Source: Armatimonadota bacterium
GTDB lineage: Bacteria > Armatimonadota > Zipacnadia > Zipacnadales > UBA11051
Length of the DNA stretch: 6,443 nucleotides
Reading direction: 5' to 3'
NCBI GenBank assembly: GCA_030612305.1
Contig: JAUWOG010000141.1
Coordinates: forward strand, 1-6,443
In this document: positions 5,296-6,443 of the stretch, one piece after another
Position numbering within the stretch: the first letter of the stretch is position 1
Layout: every line of letters begins with the position of its first letter
Notes under the pieces: model-generated
What the model saw: only the letters and a program-made list of their open reading frames with translations
Database searches by the model: none
Told to the model about the DNA's origin: nothing
Translations under genes and position numbers: made by a program

Positions 5296-6317
5296 CATCA
5301 CGTGAACGAGTGCTGGCGGCGCTGAGACGTGAAATCCCCGACCGGGTTCCGTGGATGGAAGGAATCGTGGATGACACCCTTGCCGGCAAGCTCTGCGGCG
5401 AGAAGATCGAGGTCAACTGGGACATCGCGCCGGATGGCACGCCGGTTGCCTCAGGCGCGTACCTGGCCGAGCAGCAGAAGAAGGTCTGCCTCGCGCTGGG
5501 CAAGGACAACATCAACTACAACGCCTTCGCGCCGGTGTACGCGGGCAAGACAAGCCTCGAGGGTGTGGTCGTCGTGGGCGAGGGATTGGTGCACACCCGC
5601 GACGATCTCGACCTGATGCAGTTCCCGGACATGGACGCCCCCGGCTTCTTCGACAGCGCAGAGGAGTTCATCGCGCACAAGGACGACTATTGCGCCGTCG
5701 CGTGTATCCGCCTCGGCATCGGCGCCACGATCATGACGATGGGCCTCGAGGCCTTCTCCTACGCGATGGCGGACGACCTCGACCTCATCGTCGAGATCAT
5801 GGAGCTCTACGCGGATTGGACGATTCGTATCGCGCCACGACTTGCCGAAATCGGCTTCGACATCTTCTGGGCATTTGATGACGTGGCCTTCAACTCCGGG
5901 CCGATGTTCTCGCCGGATTTCTATCGCGACACGGTCTTGCCGATTCAGCAGAAAGCAGCAGCCGCTCTCCAGCTGCCTCTGATAGCCCACAGCGACGGCG
6001 ACATGACGCCGATACTTGACGACTGGCTGACGATGGGGCAGGTGGCGATCCACCCGATCCAGCCGGACGTGATGGACATAGAGCTACTCAAGACCGAGTA
6101 CGGCGACCGCATCTGCCTCGTGGGGAACATATTCATGGACGACCTGGTGTACGAGGAGCCGGCGGATATCCAGGCGCAGGTCAGAGCGCGGATCGGGAAG
6201 ATCGGCGCAGATGGCGGCTACATTATCTCATCCTCGAACAGCCTCACGGTGGACATGAAGGTAGAGAACGTGCGCGCCATGAGCGAGGCGATCCGCCTCT
6301 ACGGCCCCTACGACTAG
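5292..6317 (+). CDS. URO-D-fold protein (uroporphyrinogen decarboxylase family, non-heme type)
   Basis: The 341-residue protein matches the URO-D/CMUF family of TIM-barrel proteins. It has the N-terminal RERVLAALRREIPDRVP (4-20), and WAFDDVAFNSGPMFSPDFY (193-211), equivalent to the DD-x-x-x-x-x-G-x-x-x-SP-x-x-f segment. HSDGD (233-237) and IHPIQP (253-258) follow, then YGDRICLVGNI (270-280) and GGYIISSSNSL (308-318). It lacks the substrate-binding RQAGR motif of true HemE near the N-terminus (the region reads VPWMEGIVDD, 19-28). It also lacks the H-x-C zinc motif of the MtaA/MtbA methyltransferases, having H233-S-D instead. It is therefore neither a clear heme enzyme nor a clear corrinoid methyltransferase, and its reaction is unknown. 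Such URO-D-like paralogs are common in uncultivated lineages and often annotated by fold only. It is the last gene of the set, overlaps the hydrolase by ATGA, and its stop codon supplies the first G of the downstream repeat module. Confidence 0.88.
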   Translation: MTSRERVLAALRREIPDRVPWMEGIVDDTLAGKLCGEKIEVNWDIAPDGTPVASGAYLAEQQKKVCLALGKDNINYNAFAPVYAGKTSLEGVVVVGEGLVHTRDDLDLMQFPDMDAPGFFDSAEEFIAHKDDYCAVACIRLGIGATIMTMGLEAFSYAMADDLDLIVEIMELYADWTIRIAPRLAEIGFDIFWAFDDVAFNSGPMFSPDFYRDTVLPIQQKAAAALQLPLIAHSDGDMTPILDDWLTMGQVAIHPIQPDVMDIELLKTEYGDRICLVGNIFMDDLVYEEPADIQAQVRARIGKIGADGGYIISSSNSLTVDMKVENVRAMSEAIRLYGPYD

Positions 6318-6340
6318 CCGTTCGCCGTCGCCGTTTGTAG

Positions 6341-6361
6341 GGCGCGGACCTGTGCCGCGCC
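6341..6361. repeat. Perfect 7-bp GC hairpin downstream of the URO-D-fold gene
   Basis: GGCGCGG (6341-6347) pairs perfectly with CCGCGCC (6355-6361) across a 7-base loop, 23 bases after the stop codon. There is no T-tract behind it, so it could stabilise a 3' end or contribute weakly to termination but is not a standard intrinsic terminator. Confidence 0.65.
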
Positions 6362-6398
6362 GGCCGTTTGCCGTCGCCTTTTGCCGTTGGCCGTTGTA

Positions 6399-6426
6399 GG
6401 GCGCAGTGCAAGCGCAGCTTGCGCCC
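6399..6426. repeat. Alternative hairpins in the second repeat module
   Basis: GGGCGCA (6399-6405) can pair with TGCGCCC (6420-6426). Alternatively, GCAAGC (6408-6413) can pair with GCTTGC (6417-6422) around a GCA loop. The two stems share bases and exclude each other. Copy 2 therefore keeps fold potential although its middle differs in sequence from copy 1. Confidence 0.55.
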
Positions 6427-6443
6427 CTGTGCCGCGCCGGCCG

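Larger units (their letters stand above)
6317..6443 (+). repeat. Two copies of a GCCGTT-plus-hairpin intergenic repeat module, cut by window edge
   Basis: No gene is visible after 6317. The stretch reads as heptamer-like units (GCCGTTC 6317-6323, GCCGTC 6324-6329, GCCGTTT 6330-6336) and then a GC-rich segment (6337-6366). More GCCGTT-like units follow (6363-6395), then a second GC-rich segment (6396-6443). The two segments share GTAGGGCGC (6337-6345 and 6396-6404) and the 18-mer CCTGTGCCGCGCCGGCCG (6349-6366 and 6426-6443). They differ in a short middle: 3 bases in copy 1, 21 in copy 2. The array shares its GCCGTT core with the tandem repeat at 3071-3122. Confidence 0.85.

Noticed and set aside
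5292..6317. Assigning the last gene as hemE (uroporphyrinogen decarboxylase of heme synthesis)
   Set aside because: The N-terminal RQAGR substrate motif is absent, the central HSDGD motif belongs to URO-D-like paralogs, and no other heme genes are nearby.
6341..6361. Rho-independent terminator after the URO-D-fold gene
   Set aside because: The stem is strong, but the following bases are GGCCGTTTGCC with no T-run, and the hairpin is better explained as part of a repeated module.

Overview
The window is GC-rich bacterial DNA with well-formed Shine-Dalgarno sites and closely packed genes. It holds five complete genes and the end of a sixth. No rRNA, tRNA, phage, transposase or CRISPR sequence was seen. 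The gene families present (a GH32-type glycosidase, a Gfo/Idh/MocA oxidoreductase with a variant nucleotide-binding loop, a DegT-type aminotransferase, a divergent isochorismatase-fold hydrolase and a non-heme URO-D-fold protein), together with GCCGTT-rich intergenic repeats, suggest an uncultivated environmental lineage of the Armatimonadota, Planctomycetota or Hydrogenedentota kind. That placement is an impression; nothing here is diagnostic of a phylum.

Layout. Positions 1-501 (+) are the C-terminal part of a short Ppx/GppA-family phosphatase. Converging on it is a GH32-like glycosidase (1844-498, -); the two stop codons share one CTAG palindrome. A 226-bp divergent intergenic region (1845-2070) carries a candidate promoter for the rightward genes. 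These are the Gfo/Idh/MocA oxidoreductase (2071-3033), the PLP-dependent DegT/DnrJ/EryC1/StrS aminotransferase (3207-4454), the isochorismatase-like protein (4504-5295) and the URO-D-fold protein (5292-6317). The last two overlap by ATGA and are probably translationally coupled. The gap before the aminotransferase (3034-3206) holds four perfect copies of a 13-bp repeat followed by a long hairpin. The 3' flank (6317-6443) holds two copies of a related module that runs off the window.

How the genes may work together. An oxidoreductase that makes a keto group plus a DegT aminotransferase that aminates it is the known logic of amino-sugar and amino-cyclitol synthesis. The divergent glycosidase suggests sugar handling. 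The hydrolase and URO-D-fold protein have no obvious place in that scheme. Both lack catalytic signatures of their best-studied relatives, and this tightly linked pair is the most interesting unexplained part of the window. No substrate can be assigned from sequence alone.
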